Assembly: GCA_964371555.1 (NCBI GenBank)
Contig: CAYJMQ010000014.1
Span: 1 to 43,195, forward strand
DNA length: 43,195 nt
Direction: 5' to 3'
From: CAYJMQ01 sp964371555
GTDB lineage: Bacteria > Bdellovibrionota > JACOXK01 > 2-02-FULL-40-11
Position 1 is the stretch's first letter; every line of letters begins with the position of its first letter. The notes under the pieces are model-generated. The model was not told where the DNA came from. It did no database searches and was given only the letters and a program-made list of their open reading frames with translations. Position numbers and translations under genes: made by a program. Positions 14,980 to 23,407 of the stretch are shown piece by piece.

Positions 14980-16469
14980 AATATTTCATATTAGCCGCCT
15001 TATTTCTTTTTTTGTTTCTGCCGTATGCCTATACGCAGGGGCTTCACGTGTTACCCCTTCCGACACCGATTGAGAACCTGGAAGCAGTTCCTTCTGTCGA
15101 AGAGACTGAAGTCAAAAAGGAAGAAGAGATCGAGGAGGCGCCTCCGACAGAATTCAAACCCCTCGTGCCGCCTGATTTTAGATCACAAAAGGCAATGGGG
15201 TACACCCCTGAGGAGACCTTCAGGGTTCCCGAAGGGCTGAAAAAACAGGTGGAATTTTGGAAATCGATCTATCGCGATTACCCGGTCAGCGAATATGTGC
15301 TGCATGATGATACGCACATGGTGATTTATAAAACCGTTTATGTGGGGGACATTGAACAAAAAATAAAGGGGTATCGCGAGCAGCGGAGACAGATGCAAAG
15401 AAGAATTAATGAACATAAACGACAGCTTCGGGCGCTTTTGAGATCTATTCATGAAAAACAGGGCCGTGTTAAGAAAATGTCTGATGAGGAGAGAAGGATT
15501 TTTGAGGCTTTTTCTGACATAGACGAGTCTAAGAAATTTCTCAAAGCGGCAAGAAATATTCGCGCCCAGCTTGGGCAGAAAGAGAGATTTCAGCAGGGGA
15601 TTATCTGGGCGGGGCGTTATCTCGAGCATATGGAGAAGATCTTTGAAGCCCATGGGGTGCCTCTGGAGCTTACGCGTCTTCCGTTCGTCGAATCATCGTT
15701 TAACATAAAGGCGAGATCCAAGGTGGGGGCCTCTGGGATCTGGCAATTTATCCGGTCAACGGGAAAAAGGTATCTTACAATCAATGATGCCATGGATGAG
15801 CGAAACGATCCGCTTCAATCAAGCCGAGCGGCCGCGAGATTTTTGAGACAGAATTTTGAACTCTTGGGGCATTGGCCGCTTGCGGTTACCGCATATAACC
15901 ATGGGCCATCCGGTCTCAAACGGGCTGTTCAGAAAGTTGGATCCACGAATATTGTTGAAATCAATCGGCGATATAAGAGCGGGACATACGGCTTTGCGTC
16001 CCGAAATTTTTATGCGTCGTTTCTTGCGGCGCTTGATACCGAGATAAATTATGAACAATATTTTGGTCCTCTTAAAGTTGAAGCCCCGCTGCGGGCGGAT
16101 GAAATCAAACTTGGCAGGTATGTTGGGATTCATACGCTTGTCAAATACACAGGGCTTCCAAAAGAAGTTTTAAAACGATACAATCCCGCGCTGACAAACC
16201 ATGTGTTTGCGGGTCGGAAATTGATACCCACGAACTACAATCTTCGTCTTCCGCCGGGAACAAAGGCCTCGTTTTTAGAGGCGATGAACCGCATACCGGA
16301 CAAGCTTGTGGCGAAGGTTCAGAAAAGGCAGGTTTATCATCGTGTGAAGAAAGGGGATACCCTTTATTATCTTTCCCGCCGCTACAATACAACGGTTCGG
16401 AGCATTCGGGAAGCCAATCAGATTTCAAGTCATATTTATGCTGGACAGGTCCTTGTGATTCCGGATTAA
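14976..16469 (+). CDS. Membrane-bound lytic murein transglycosylase D-like protein with LysM
   Basis: This 497-residue exported enzyme cleaves glycan strands of peptidoglycan. It begins with a signal peptide (MKYFILAALFLFLFLPYAYT). A Glu/Pro-rich stretch (~35-70) and a charged coiled-coil region (~125-205) precede the SLT domain. The catalytic Glu239 lies in LPFVESSFNIKARSKVGASGIWQF, followed by the AAARFLRQNF and ITAYNHG-like (VTAYNHGPSG) motifs. One LysM repeat closes the protein (YHRVKKGDTLYYLSRRY to LVIPD, ~454-497), binding glycan. It overlaps dacB by 4 bp, so a carboxypeptidase and a transglycosylase are co-expressed. Confidence 0.94.
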   Translation: MKYFILAALFLFLFLPYAYTQGLHVLPLPTPIENLEAVPSVEETEVKKEEEIEEAPPTEFKPLVPPDFRSQKAMGYTPEETFRVPEGLKKQVEFWKSIYRDYPVSEYVLHDDTHMVIYKTVYVGDIEQKIKGYREQRRQMQRRINEHKRQLRALLRSIHEKQGRVKKMSDEERRIFEAFSDIDESKKFLKAARNIRAQLGQKERFQQGIIWAGRYLEHMEKIFEAHGVPLELTRLPFVESSFNIKARSKVGASGIWQFIRSTGKRYLTINDAMDERNDPLQSSRAAARFLRQNFELLGHWPLAVTAYNHGPSGLKRAVQKVGSTNIVEINRRYKSGTYGFASRNFYASFLAALDTEINYEQYFGPLKVEAPLRADEIKLGRYVGIHTLVKYTGLPKEVLKRYNPALTNHVFAGRKLIPTNYNLRLPPGTKASFLEAMNRIPDKLVAKVQKRQVYHRVKKGDTLYYLSRRYNTTVRSIREANQISSHIYAGQVLVIPD

Positions 16470-16479
16470 TAGCCCTTTT

Positions 16480-18123
16480 ATGAAACCTGGTCTTAAATTT
16501 CTTCCGATCGGCGGTCTTGGAGAGATCGGCATGAACCTCATGGTTCTGGAGTATGGGGCAGACGCCCTGATTGTTGACTGCGGAGTGATGTTTCCAGAGG
16601 CGACCCAGCAAGGAGTCGATTTAATTCTCCCTGATTTTTCCTATTTACGACGGATCAAAAACAAGATTCGGGCTCTATTGCTAACCCATGGTCATGAGGA
16701 TCATATTGGCGCTGTCCCTTTTTTACTTAGAGAAATCAATCCCCCTGTTTATGGAAGTCCGTTTACGTTGGCTTTGATTGAAGGAAAATTGAAAGAGCAC
16801 AATATCTCGGCAAAACTTCATCGTGTCTCTCCAAACCATCGTATGAAGGCGGGGGTGTTTCAGATTGAATTTCTTCAGGTCTCTCACAGCATAGTTGACG
16901 GGATGGGGCTTGCGATTGAAACACCTGCCGGAATTGTGATTCACACAGCCGATTTTAAAATCGATGATGATCCTTATCACGGTCGCAGGATCACGCTCAG
17001 GAAATTTGAGGAATATGGAAAGAAGGGGGTGCATCTGCTTCTTTCTGACAGCACGAATGTGGAACGGGAGGGGAAATCGCTCACAGAAAATCAGATTCAT
17101 GAAGAAATTTTCAAGCTCTGTAAGCAGGCGCGGGGCCGGATCATTTTTTCTGTCTTTGCAACGAATATCCGCCGGATTGAGCAGGTACTGGATATTGCCC
17201 GGCGGTTGAGGCGAAAAGTAGCCTTAAGCGGACGCAGCATTTTAACCAATGTGCCGATTGCCCGGCGGCTTGGGTTTATTTCACCGGGCTCAGCCTCTGT
17301 ATTGATTGACCTCGATCAATTAGGCCGTTTTAAGGACGAGGAGGTCATTGTGATCTGTACCGGCTCTCAGGCCGAGCATCGGTCTGCGCTCTGGAGGATG
17401 TCTGTCGATGAACATCGTGAAATCAAAATTAACCCTCGTGATACGGTCATCTTATCTTCCCGTTTTATCCCTGGTAATGAGCGGATGATCACCCATCTCA
17501 TCAATAACCTGTCGCGAAAAGGGGCGGAAGTCTTCTATGAAAAAGTGGCGCAGGTTCATGTTTCAGGTCACGCCTATGCGGGAGAGTTGAGACGGATGAT
17601 TGCCGCGGTCAGACCAAAATTTTTCATTCCGGTTCATGGGGAATTTCGTCACTTGAAGAGACACGCACAGCTTGCAGAGGGGATGAAAATAGCGAGAAAT
17701 CGCATTTTTATCTGTGAGGACGGGCAAGGGGTTTTATTCTCAGAGGGACGGGCGGAACGCCTCGATCCCCTGGATATCCAGCGCGTTTATATTGAGAGTG
17801 AAACATATAAAGAGGTTAGCCCTGTTGTCGTCAAAGAACGAAGGCAGATATCTGAGGGGGGTGTTGTTTTTGTTTTCTTAATCCGCGATAAAAAGAGACG
17901 TGAAATTATCTGGGGGCCGACCCTCATCTCAAAAGGGATTATGGATGAAGAAAAGAACCGTGAACTTTTACGACGAATTAAACAGCACCTGTTCAGTTTG
18001 GTAAGTGGATCGCCCCTTGATCTTCAGGATCTCGAAGAAGAGGTCCGCATTCACACCCGCCGCTACTTAAAACACGCCGTGGGCAAAAAACCGCTGGTGC
18101 TTACTGCGATTGTCGAGCTCTAG
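16480..18123 (+). CDS. rnj: Ribonuclease J
   Basis: RNase J is a metallo-beta-lactamase/beta-CASP nuclease with 5'-3' exonuclease and endonuclease activities in RNA maturation and decay. The 547 residues are of normal length. It begins with LKFLPIGGLGEIGMNLMVLEYG and has the zinc motif HGHEDHIG (His70-His75), HTADFKID, the beta-CASP motif region SGRSILTNVP...CTGSQAE, and the late HVSGHAYAGEL and IPVHGEFRHL motifs. The start lies 10 nt after the transglycosylase stop, implying co-transcription. Its stop is embedded in a perfect palindrome that should terminate transcription. Confidence 0.95.
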   Translation: MKPGLKFLPIGGLGEIGMNLMVLEYGADALIVDCGVMFPEATQQGVDLILPDFSYLRRIKNKIRALLLTHGHEDHIGAVPFLLREINPPVYGSPFTLALIEGKLKEHNISAKLHRVSPNHRMKAGVFQIEFLQVSHSIVDGMGLAIETPAGIVIHTADFKIDDDPYHGRRITLRKFEEYGKKGVHLLLSDSTNVEREGKSLTENQIHEEIFKLCKQARGRIIFSVFATNIRRIEQVLDIARRLRRKVALSGRSILTNVPIARRLGFISPGSASVLIDLDQLGRFKDEEVIVICTGSQAEHRSALWRMSVDEHREIKINPRDTVILSSRFIPGNERMITHLINNLSRKGAEVFYEKVAQVHVSGHAYAGELRRMIAAVRPKFFIPVHGEFRHLKRHAQLAEGMKIARNRIFICEDGQGVLFSEGRAERLDPLDIQRVYIESETYKEVSPVVVKERRQISEGGVVFVFLIRDKKRREIIWGPTLISKGIMDEEKNRELLRRIKQHLFSLVSGSPLDLQDLEEEVRIHTRRYLKHAVGKKPLVLTAIVEL

Positions 18124-18165
18124 GAGTCTGTCGGAGTACTCCGACAGACTCCTAGAGCTTTTTTT
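18116..18165 (+). terminator. Perfect-palindrome rho-independent terminator after RNase J
   Basis: Arms 18116-18137 and 18138-18159 are perfectly complementary over 22 bp with no unpaired spacer, followed by a run of seven T residues (18159-18165). The stem covers the stop codons of both the RNase J gene and the convergent HEPN gene. Only the plus-strand side has a T tract, so intrinsic termination is predicted mainly for RNase J transcripts. Confidence 0.85.
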
Positions 18166-18553
18166 CTACTTCTTTTATGTAGTTCGGGACCAGTTGCAAT
18201 ATCTTTGCAATGCCGCTTTTAACAAAATCAATATTGATATCATCATACATATGAATCAACGCATTTCTGAGACCCGCAGAAGGAGCTAAATCATGCGCAA
18301 GTTTCTGATCAAGGATTTCCAAATTTCCCATTTCAATAAAACTGTCTTTTAAGCTCTTTGGCGGTCTCCCTTCTTTAAGAACAATCATATGATGATTAAT
18401 ATCACCCATAATTTCTATGACCAGGTGGAGCAATCGCTCAATAGCCAAATGATTCTTATTGATTGTTGCAACATCTGCATCTTTATATTTTTTTAAAAGA
18501 TCTAAATTCTTAATCAAAAGAGTAAGTTTTCGGCGTGTTATTTCAGGAGACAT
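18152..18553 (-). CDS. hepT: HEPN-domain toxin, HepT/DUF86 family
   Basis: This 133-residue all-helical protein is the toxin of a HEPN/MNT (type VII) pair. HepT proteins are RNases that cut RNA at the R-x4-6-H motif. Here it reads RNALIHMY: Arg96, His101 and Tyr103. The full R-x4-H-x-Y form is present; in characterised HepT the tyrosine is the residue AMPylated by MntA to silence the toxin. The gene follows mntA with an 11-bp overlap, the usual antitoxin-first order. No sign of inactivation is seen. The stop lies in the palindromic terminator. Confidence 0.88.
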   Translation of the reverse strand: MSPEITRRKLTLLIKNLDLLKKYKDADVATINKNHLAIERLLHLVIEIMGDINHHMIVLKEGRPPKSLKDSFIEMGNLEILDQKLAHDLAPSAGLRNALIHMYDDINIDFVKSGIAKILQLVPNYIKEVEKKL

Positions 18554-18947
18554 TTTTTATTCTCTTTTTAAGATATTTTTTTTCATAATCCCTGTACCGC
18601 TCGGAATCTAAATAGTCTTTCCAAGCCCGTCCCTGAAATTCCAAAAAAGAATCTTTTTTAGATTCATATATTAATTGGCCTTTGGTTGAAATTTCATATG
18701 CCAAAAGGGGATCCATCAAGGGCTGAATCAACACAATATCAATAGATTTATTAAAATGAGGAGTCAACTCTTCATATAGTTTGAGCCTTAAATCGCCCGG
18801 AATCGATCTGCCGGCATAAAATGCAAGATCGTAGTCCCTGGAATGTTTTTTAAGTTTTTTGTCGACACCAGATCCAAACCAAACACAAAAATGAAAATGA
18901 TATTTCCTGCAAATTTCAGAAATTTTTTGTTTTTGTTTTTCTGTCAT
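18543..18947 (-). CDS. mntA: MNT-type nucleotidyltransferase antitoxin (MntA-like)
   Basis: This 134-residue minimal nucleotidyltransferase should neutralise the adjacent HEPN toxin by transferring AMP. The active-site pattern is Gly25-Ser26 in WFGSG, then DYD (Asp38, Asp40) and a third carboxylate Asp70 in SIDIVLI. The GS-to-DxD spacing is 11 residues, one more than the common 10. The C-terminal 40 residues are highly charged (YEKKYLKKRIK). It precedes and overlaps the toxin gene by 11 bp, so antitoxin is made first. The pair is AT-richer than its surroundings, as is common for mobile modules. Confidence 0.88.
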   Translation of the reverse strand: MTEKQKQKISEICRKYHFHFCVWFGSGVDKKLKKHSRDYDLAFYAGRSIPGDLRLKLYEELTPHFNKSIDIVLIQPLMDPLLAYEISTKGQLIYESKKDSFLEFQGRAWKDYLDSERYRDYEKKYLKKRIKNVS

Positions 18948-18967
18948 CGTAATAAAAAATTATAACA
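18948..18967 (-). promoter_or_regulatory. Candidate extended -10 promoter of the mntA-hepT pair
   Basis: The minus strand reads TGTTATAAT, a consensus TATAAT (18964-18959) with the TG extension. It ends 11 nt before the ATG at 18947. No good -35 is seen at 17 nt. The implied leader is about 5 nt and there is no Shine-Dalgarno. Confidence 0.5.
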
Positions 18968-18985
18968 TTTTTTTATATCTGATTA

Positions 18986-19849
18986 CTAGAGCCTATACTG
19001 AATATCATTCAAAAATTTCTCAATACGGAGATTGACGAGTTCGGGCATGTCGACGTGGGCGCAATGGCTTCCCTGCGGCACGCGCATAAATTCTGCGTTT
19101 TGGAGCTTCCGGTAGATTGCATATTGGTTTTTGATCGGGGTGATGAGGTCCCTCGTTCCCCCTATGACCAATGTGGGGGCCTCGATTTTCTTTAAAATGT
19201 TGTCACCGTCGAATTGACTCATCTCCTGCATGAAATGAAAGAAGGTTTCTGGCGGCTGTTTTGCGACCCCCTCCAGATAGGTTTTGATGTCTTGTTTCTT
19301 TGTAAACTGATGATTAAATCCGAAAAGTCCCGTTAAAAGCCGGCTTGCGGCGCTTGGGAGCGTTTTTTTCCAGATTTTGGGGAATTTGTCTGGAAATTTA
19401 AGGTAAAAAAGCTTAAGAATCTCAAAGCCTAGCTGTGAAAGATCAGAATTAAACATTGTTTTAAAAGGGTTTGCCGCAGTCCCGCAGATACTAACAAGGC
19501 CGGCAATTTTTTTAGGCCAGAGAGCGGCAAATTGCAGAATCACATTGACCCCCATGCTGTGTCCGATGAGGACCGCTTTTTCAATCTTTAATTTTTTCAT
19601 CACAGCTGCGAGATCGCCACAGCAGCCAACCAATGTCAGTTGTTCAGGATTTTGCGGGCTTTGAGAAAGATTGTGACCGCGGTAGTCGATATGAATAATC
19701 TGATATTTTTTGCCGAAGTGCTTCGTCTGATATTTCCATTGGTCTTTATGGCAGGCAACACCATAACAAAAGATGAGCGGCCTCCCACAGCCATTCACCT
19801 CATAGGCAATTTTTATTTTGTCATAACTTTGAACATAATTTGTTGTCAT
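18986..19849 (-). CDS. Alpha/beta-fold hydrolase
   Basis: This 287-residue cytoplasmic alpha/beta hydrolase has no signal peptide. The nucleophile elbow is GHSMG with Ser98. The acid is probably the Asp in VIGGTRDLITP (~235), and the base is a His in the terminal GSHCAHVD segment. The oxyanion region is CYGVACHKDQW, an unusual variant of the common HG motif in which the first residue is Tyr. Substrate cannot be assigned; relatives include esterases, lactonases and haloalkane dehalogenases. It is divergent from PBP1A, sharing a 61-bp intergenic region with interleaved promoters. Confidence 0.85.
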   Translation of the reverse strand: MTTNYVQSYDKIKIAYEVNGCGRPLIFCYGVACHKDQWKYQTKHFGKKYQIIHIDYRGHNLSQSPQNPEQLTLVGCCGDLAAVMKKLKIEKAVLIGHSMGVNVILQFAALWPKKIAGLVSICGTAANPFKTMFNSDLSQLGFEILKLFYLKFPDKFPKIWKKTLPSAASRLLTGLFGFNHQFTKKQDIKTYLEGVAKQPPETFFHFMQEMSQFDGDNILKKIEAPTLVIGGTRDLITPIKNQYAIYRKLQNAEFMRVPQGSHCAHVDMPELVNLRIEKFLNDIQYRL

Positions 19850-19866
19850 CTCTAAAGCCGCGCAGA

Positions 19867-19902
19867 GTTTGACAATCTAGTGTTGAAACAATATCCTGTC
19901 AA
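19867..19902 (-). promoter_or_regulatory. Candidate promoter of the alpha/beta hydrolase gene
   Basis: On the minus strand, TTGACA (19902-19897), a 17-nt spacer and TAGATT (19879-19874; 4/6). The -10 ends 24 nt before the ATG at 19849. Its -35 and -10 each overlap the opposite element of the PBP1A promoter by one base, so the two promoters occupy the same DNA. Confidence 0.55.
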
Positions 19903-19904
19903 GA
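19869..19904 (+). promoter_or_regulatory. Candidate promoter of the PBP1A gene
   Basis: On the plus strand, TTGACA (19869-19874), a 17-nt spacer and TATCCT (19892-19897; 4/6). The -10 ends 13 nt before ATG 19911, giving a predicted leader of about 7 nt with no clear Shine-Dalgarno. It is interleaved with the divergent hydrolase promoter. Confidence 0.55.
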
Positions 19905-19910
19905 AAAGCA

Positions 19911-22247
19911 ATGTCCCGATCAGTTAAGGTTTTTTTATTTCTTTTGGTTCTCCTTTTTTTTATATTTGGCGGATTTGTCTGGTATTTTTCCGCCTTTCTT
20001 CCGAAGGTTATTGGCCCCCAGCAATATCGGCCGATGGTTATTTCGAACGTCATATCCGCGGGGGGTGAAAAAATTGGTGAATTTTTTGAGCTCAGGCGTG
20101 AACCGGTTCCTTTGGAAAAAATCCCCGGCGTCGTTATCAACGCTTTTGTCGCGTCAGAGGATGCGCAGTTTTTTTCACACAAAGGGATCGATCTCAGGGG
20201 AATCACACGCGCGTTGATCAAGAATTTTCTTGCGGGGCGTGTGACACAGGGGGGGTCGACTATTACCCAACAGGTTGCAAGAAATCTTCTTCTGACACCC
20301 GAAAGAAAGTTGTCCCGGAAAATCAAGGAAGTGATTCTTGCCATGCGCATTGAGCGGGAACTTTCCAAAAAAGAGATCCTTTATCTTTATCTGAATGAAA
20401 TTTATCTGGGACATGGCGCTTACGGGGTTCAGGCGGCGGCTCAAAATTATTTTGGAAAAAATGTATGGGAACTCAATCTCGCGGAGGCTGCGATGCTTGC
20501 CGGTTTGCCACAGGCCCCGTCGCGCTATTCACCCTTGTTGAACCCAAAGTTTGCGAAGGAAAGACAGATTTATGTTCTTGGGCGAATGTTGGACGATGGC
20601 TATATATCAAAACTTCAGGCGATTGAAGCGCGCGATCAGATTTTGAATTTTCTTCAAAAGTTTGATTTTAATCTGCGATTTTCCCCCTATTTCGTCGAAC
20701 ATATACGTCAATATCTGACTGAAAAATATGGGTTTGAACGCGTCTATCAGGAAGGATTTCAGATTCATACGACGCTAAACCTTGAATTTCAAAAGGCGGC
20801 CAATGTGGCTGTGGAAAAGGGATTGAGAGAACTTGATAAACGGCAGGGATATCGGGGTCCTTTGAGGAGACTTTCTTCGAAAGAGACCCGGGCATTCCTT
20901 GAGAATCAATCGAAAACTGAAACATTCGAAGAGGGGAAAATATATGAAGGGGTTGTAACAGAAGTTGATGATGTCAAAAAAAGGATAGGGGTCAGTTTTG
21001 GAGATTCAAAGGGGGAGCTCCTGTTTTCCGAAATGCGGTGGGCGAGGCGCCCAAATCCAGATATCTATTATTTGCAGGATCTTATCAGGAAACCCTCGGA
21101 TGCGCTTTCCAAATACGATCTCGTTCAAATCCGGATCATCGAACTTAAAAAGCCGCCCGGACAGACGCATCTTAGTCTTGAACAGGAGCCGCTGGTGCAG
21201 GGAGGGCTGCTTTCTTTCGATGTCCAGACGGGAGCGGTTCGTGCCCTCGTCGGCGGGCTCGATTTTTCAAAGAGTGAATTCAATCGCGCCCTTCAGGGGC
21301 GCCGTCAGGTCGGCTCTACTTTTAAGCCTGTTATTTATGGCGCCGCGCTGGAGAAGGGATATACACCCGCCTCAATCATTATCGATTCCCCCATCATCTA
21401 TAAGGAAATTGAAAAAGAGATTGAAGAAAAATGGAAGCCCAGAAACTTTGGGGAAAAGTTCTTTGGCGATACGACTTTTGCCAATGCTTTGGCGCTGTCA
21501 AGGAATATTGTTACGATTAAGATCGCTCAGGATATAAAAATCGACACCATTGTTTCTTTTGCCAGGCGATTGGGGATTGAATCCCCCTTGATTGAGGATC
21601 TTTCGATGGCGCTCGGCTCGTCGAGTCTTACGCTGGATGAGATGTGCCGGGCTTTGGCGATTTTTGCGTTCGAGGGAAAGAGAGTAAAACCCTATTTTAT
21701 AACAAAGGTTTTGGATCGGGAGGGGCAACTCATTGAAGAGTTTGAACCCCCCCAAAAACCTGAACAGGTCATCAGCCCTCAGCTTGCGTATCTTATGACA
21801 CATCTTTTGAAAGGTGTGATCCAATTTGGAACTGGAAAAAATGCAAAGGATCTAAACTGGTCTCTCGCTGGAAAAACAGGGACTACGAACGATTATGCCG
21901 ATGCCTGGTTCATTGGATATAATCCTGATATTCTGACGGGTGTTTGGGTCGGTTTTGATGAGCGAAAGAAGCTTGGAGAGTATGAAACGGGGAGCCGCTC
22001 AGCGCTGCCGATCTGGAAAGAATATATGGCGTATGCGCTGCAAACCATGTCCAAGAGGGATTTTCAAATTCCTGACGGAATTGTCTTTGTAAATATAGAT
22101 CAAAAAACAGGGAAGCTTGTAACCCCTGAGACAAAATTCCAGCTTTCTCAGGCCTTCATTGAAGGGACAGAACCTAAATTCACCCCGGAATCTCTCGAAA
22201 AACAAGAACCGACCCGGGAAGAGGAGGAAGAGTTTTTCAAGGAGTAG
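19911..22247 (+). CDS. mrcA: Class A penicillin-binding protein 1A (transglycosylase/transpeptidase)
   Basis: This 778-residue bifunctional peptidoglycan synthase is anchored in the inner membrane by one N-terminal helix (~8-27). The GT51 domain has catalytic Glu83 in ASEDAQFFSHKGID, GGSTITQQVARN, and the RKIKEVILAMRIERELSKKEILYLYLN helix. An OB-like insert (~343-430, IYEGVVTEVDDVKKRIGVSF) is typical of Gram-negative PBP1A. The transpeptidase has Ser469-x-x-Lys472 (STFK), Ser530-Arg-Asn532 and Lys655-Thr-Gly657. The C-terminus ends in an acidic tail. A divergent hydrolase gene lies upstream, and paired hairpins follow the stop. Confidence 0.96.
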   Translation: MSRSVKVFLFLLVLLFFIFGGFVWYFSAFLPKVIGPQQYRPMVISNVISAGGEKIGEFFELRREPVPLEKIPGVVINAFVASEDAQFFSHKGIDLRGITRALIKNFLAGRVTQGGSTITQQVARNLLLTPERKLSRKIKEVILAMRIERELSKKEILYLYLNEIYLGHGAYGVQAAAQNYFGKNVWELNLAEAAMLAGLPQAPSRYSPLLNPKFAKERQIYVLGRMLDDGYISKLQAIEARDQILNFLQKFDFNLRFSPYFVEHIRQYLTEKYGFERVYQEGFQIHTTLNLEFQKAANVAVEKGLRELDKRQGYRGPLRRLSSKETRAFLENQSKTETFEEGKIYEGVVTEVDDVKKRIGVSFGDSKGELLFSEMRWARRPNPDIYYLQDLIRKPSDALSKYDLVQIRIIELKKPPGQTHLSLEQEPLVQGGLLSFDVQTGAVRALVGGLDFSKSEFNRALQGRRQVGSTFKPVIYGAALEKGYTPASIIIDSPIIYKEIEKEIEEKWKPRNFGEKFFGDTTFANALALSRNIVTIKIAQDIKIDTIVSFARRLGIESPLIEDLSMALGSSSLTLDEMCRALAIFAFEGKRVKPYFITKVLDREGQLIEEFEPPQKPEQVISPQLAYLMTHLLKGVIQFGTGKNAKDLNWSLAGKTGTTNDYADAWFIGYNPDILTGVWVGFDERKKLGEYETGSRSALPIWKEYMAYALQTMSKRDFQIPDGIVFVNIDQKTGKLVTPETKFQLSQAFIEGTEPKFTPESLEKQEPTREEEEEFFKE

Positions 22248-22253
22248 TCGCAA

Positions 22254-22276
22254 GCTCATTTCGGAACGAAATGAGC
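22254..22276. terminator. Hairpin after PBP1A, first of a pair
   Basis: Perfect 10-bp arms (22254-22263 and 22267-22276) enclose a GAA loop. It lies just past the PBP1A stop and has no T tract, so it may be an mRNA 3'-end stabiliser or part of a bidirectional end together with the next hairpin. Confidence 0.45.
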
Positions 22277-22293
22277 GCGCAGTATGAACGTAA

Positions 22294-22322
22294 GACAGAC
22301 CAGCTCTTAGAGCTGGTCTGTC
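22294..22322. terminator. Hairpin at the end of the glycosyltransferase operon, second of a pair
   Basis: Perfect 13-bp arms (22294-22306 and 22310-22322) enclose a 3-nt loop that is exactly the TAA stop of the last glycosyltransferase gene (minus strand). There is no T run on either side, so intrinsic termination is uncertain, although position between convergent operons fits. Confidence 0.5.
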
Positions 22323-23407
22323 GACCTAAGAGCATTTAATACCTGCTGATAGACAACATCTGGCGCTAATTCGCTGAGGCAGATCCGGTTTTCACAGAGA
22401 GGCTGGCGGTAATTTTGATAGCAGGGACGACACGGCGTCTGATGGTAGAGGGGTATTTGATTAGTTGTTTCTGAGTAGGGGCCATACATCTTTTGACTGA
22501 CAGGGCCGTAGAGAAGAATCGCTTTGCAATCAAGTGCCGTTGCCAGATGAAGGGGGCCGCTTTCGTTTCCAATAACCAAATGACTCGATTTCATCAATGC
22601 GGCAAGTTGATGGAGATTTGTTTTTCCACAAAGATCAATACAGGGTTTGAATGTGAGCCTGGAACAGAGAGGTTGATCGGCTTTGGCGCCAACAAGAAAT
22701 AATCTCGCGTTTAAAGACGAGATCAATTTTGAGATTAGGTTTGAGAAGTGTTCGGGCGGCCATTGTTTATAATTTGCGTTTATTCCCCAGCTTGCCCCCC
22801 CTCCGGGAACGATGAGGATAATCAACTCTTTTTCAGAAATAGAATATTGCTGAAAAAGGGATTTTAGCCACAAAGATTCTTTTGGATCCGGGTAGAAATG
22901 AAGCCGCTTTTCGAAATGCTTTGAATCTATTTCAAGGAATTTTAAAAGTTCATAATAATGTTCAACAACGGGTCTTTCATTTTCAAAAGGATTCGAAAGC
23001 TCTTTGGGGATTCTATAATTGAAAAAGCGTCCCCTGCTTCGGTATTGAAAACCAATTCTTATTGGAATTTTCCAGAAAAATTTTGCCAAAAACGCGTATT
23101 CGTCGGTGTTTGAGAAATCGAGCATCAGATCAAAATTCTGTTTTTTAAGGTGTTTATGCAGCTTTATATAGGAAAGCCATCTTTTGGCCAAAGGCAATGA
23201 GTGGAAATAGTCTTTGTTGTATTCGAAAATGTTATGAACATCGGGGTTCAGATGAAAGACTTCTTTCGTTCTTGAACCGATAAGAATGTCCAAAAGGGTA
23301 TCGGGATAAACTTTTTTCAGCGTGCGGATCAGCGGGGTTATAAAGAGTGAATCCCCGATTCCATAAGGATTAACCAGCAGGATTTTTTTGATATTTTTGA
23401 GTCGCAT
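22307..23407 (-). CDS. Glycosyltransferase family 9 (heptosyltransferase-like), last gene of the glycan operon
   Basis: This 366-residue GT9 enzyme probably adds a heptose or related sugar to LPS core from an ADP-sugar. The N-terminal motif is KKILLVNPYGIGDSLFITPLIRTLKK. C-terminal donor-site motifs are PGGGASWGINANYKQWPPEHF and NESGPLHLATALDCKAILLYGP. A cysteine cluster (C-x2-C-x8-C-x4-C, CRPCYQNY...CENRICL) closes the protein. Start ATG 23407 is chosen because GAGGAAG lies at good spacing upstream; the longer TTG start at 23422 is unlikely. It overlaps the preceding GT9 gene by 38 bp. Confidence 0.92.
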   Translation of the reverse strand: MRLKNIKKILLVNPYGIGDSLFITPLIRTLKKVYPDTLLDILIGSRTKEVFHLNPDVHNIFEYNKDYFHSLPLAKRWLSYIKLHKHLKKQNFDLMLDFSNTDEYAFLAKFFWKIPIRIGFQYRSRGRFFNYRIPKELSNPFENERPVVEHYYELLKFLEIDSKHFEKRLHFYPDPKESLWLKSLFQQYSISEKELIILIVPGGGASWGINANYKQWPPEHFSNLISKLISSLNARLFLVGAKADQPLCSRLTFKPCIDLCGKTNLHQLAALMKSSHLVIGNESGPLHLATALDCKAILLYGPVSQKMYGPYSETTNQIPLYHQTPCRPCYQNYRQPLCENRICLSELAPDVVYQQVLNALRSTDQL

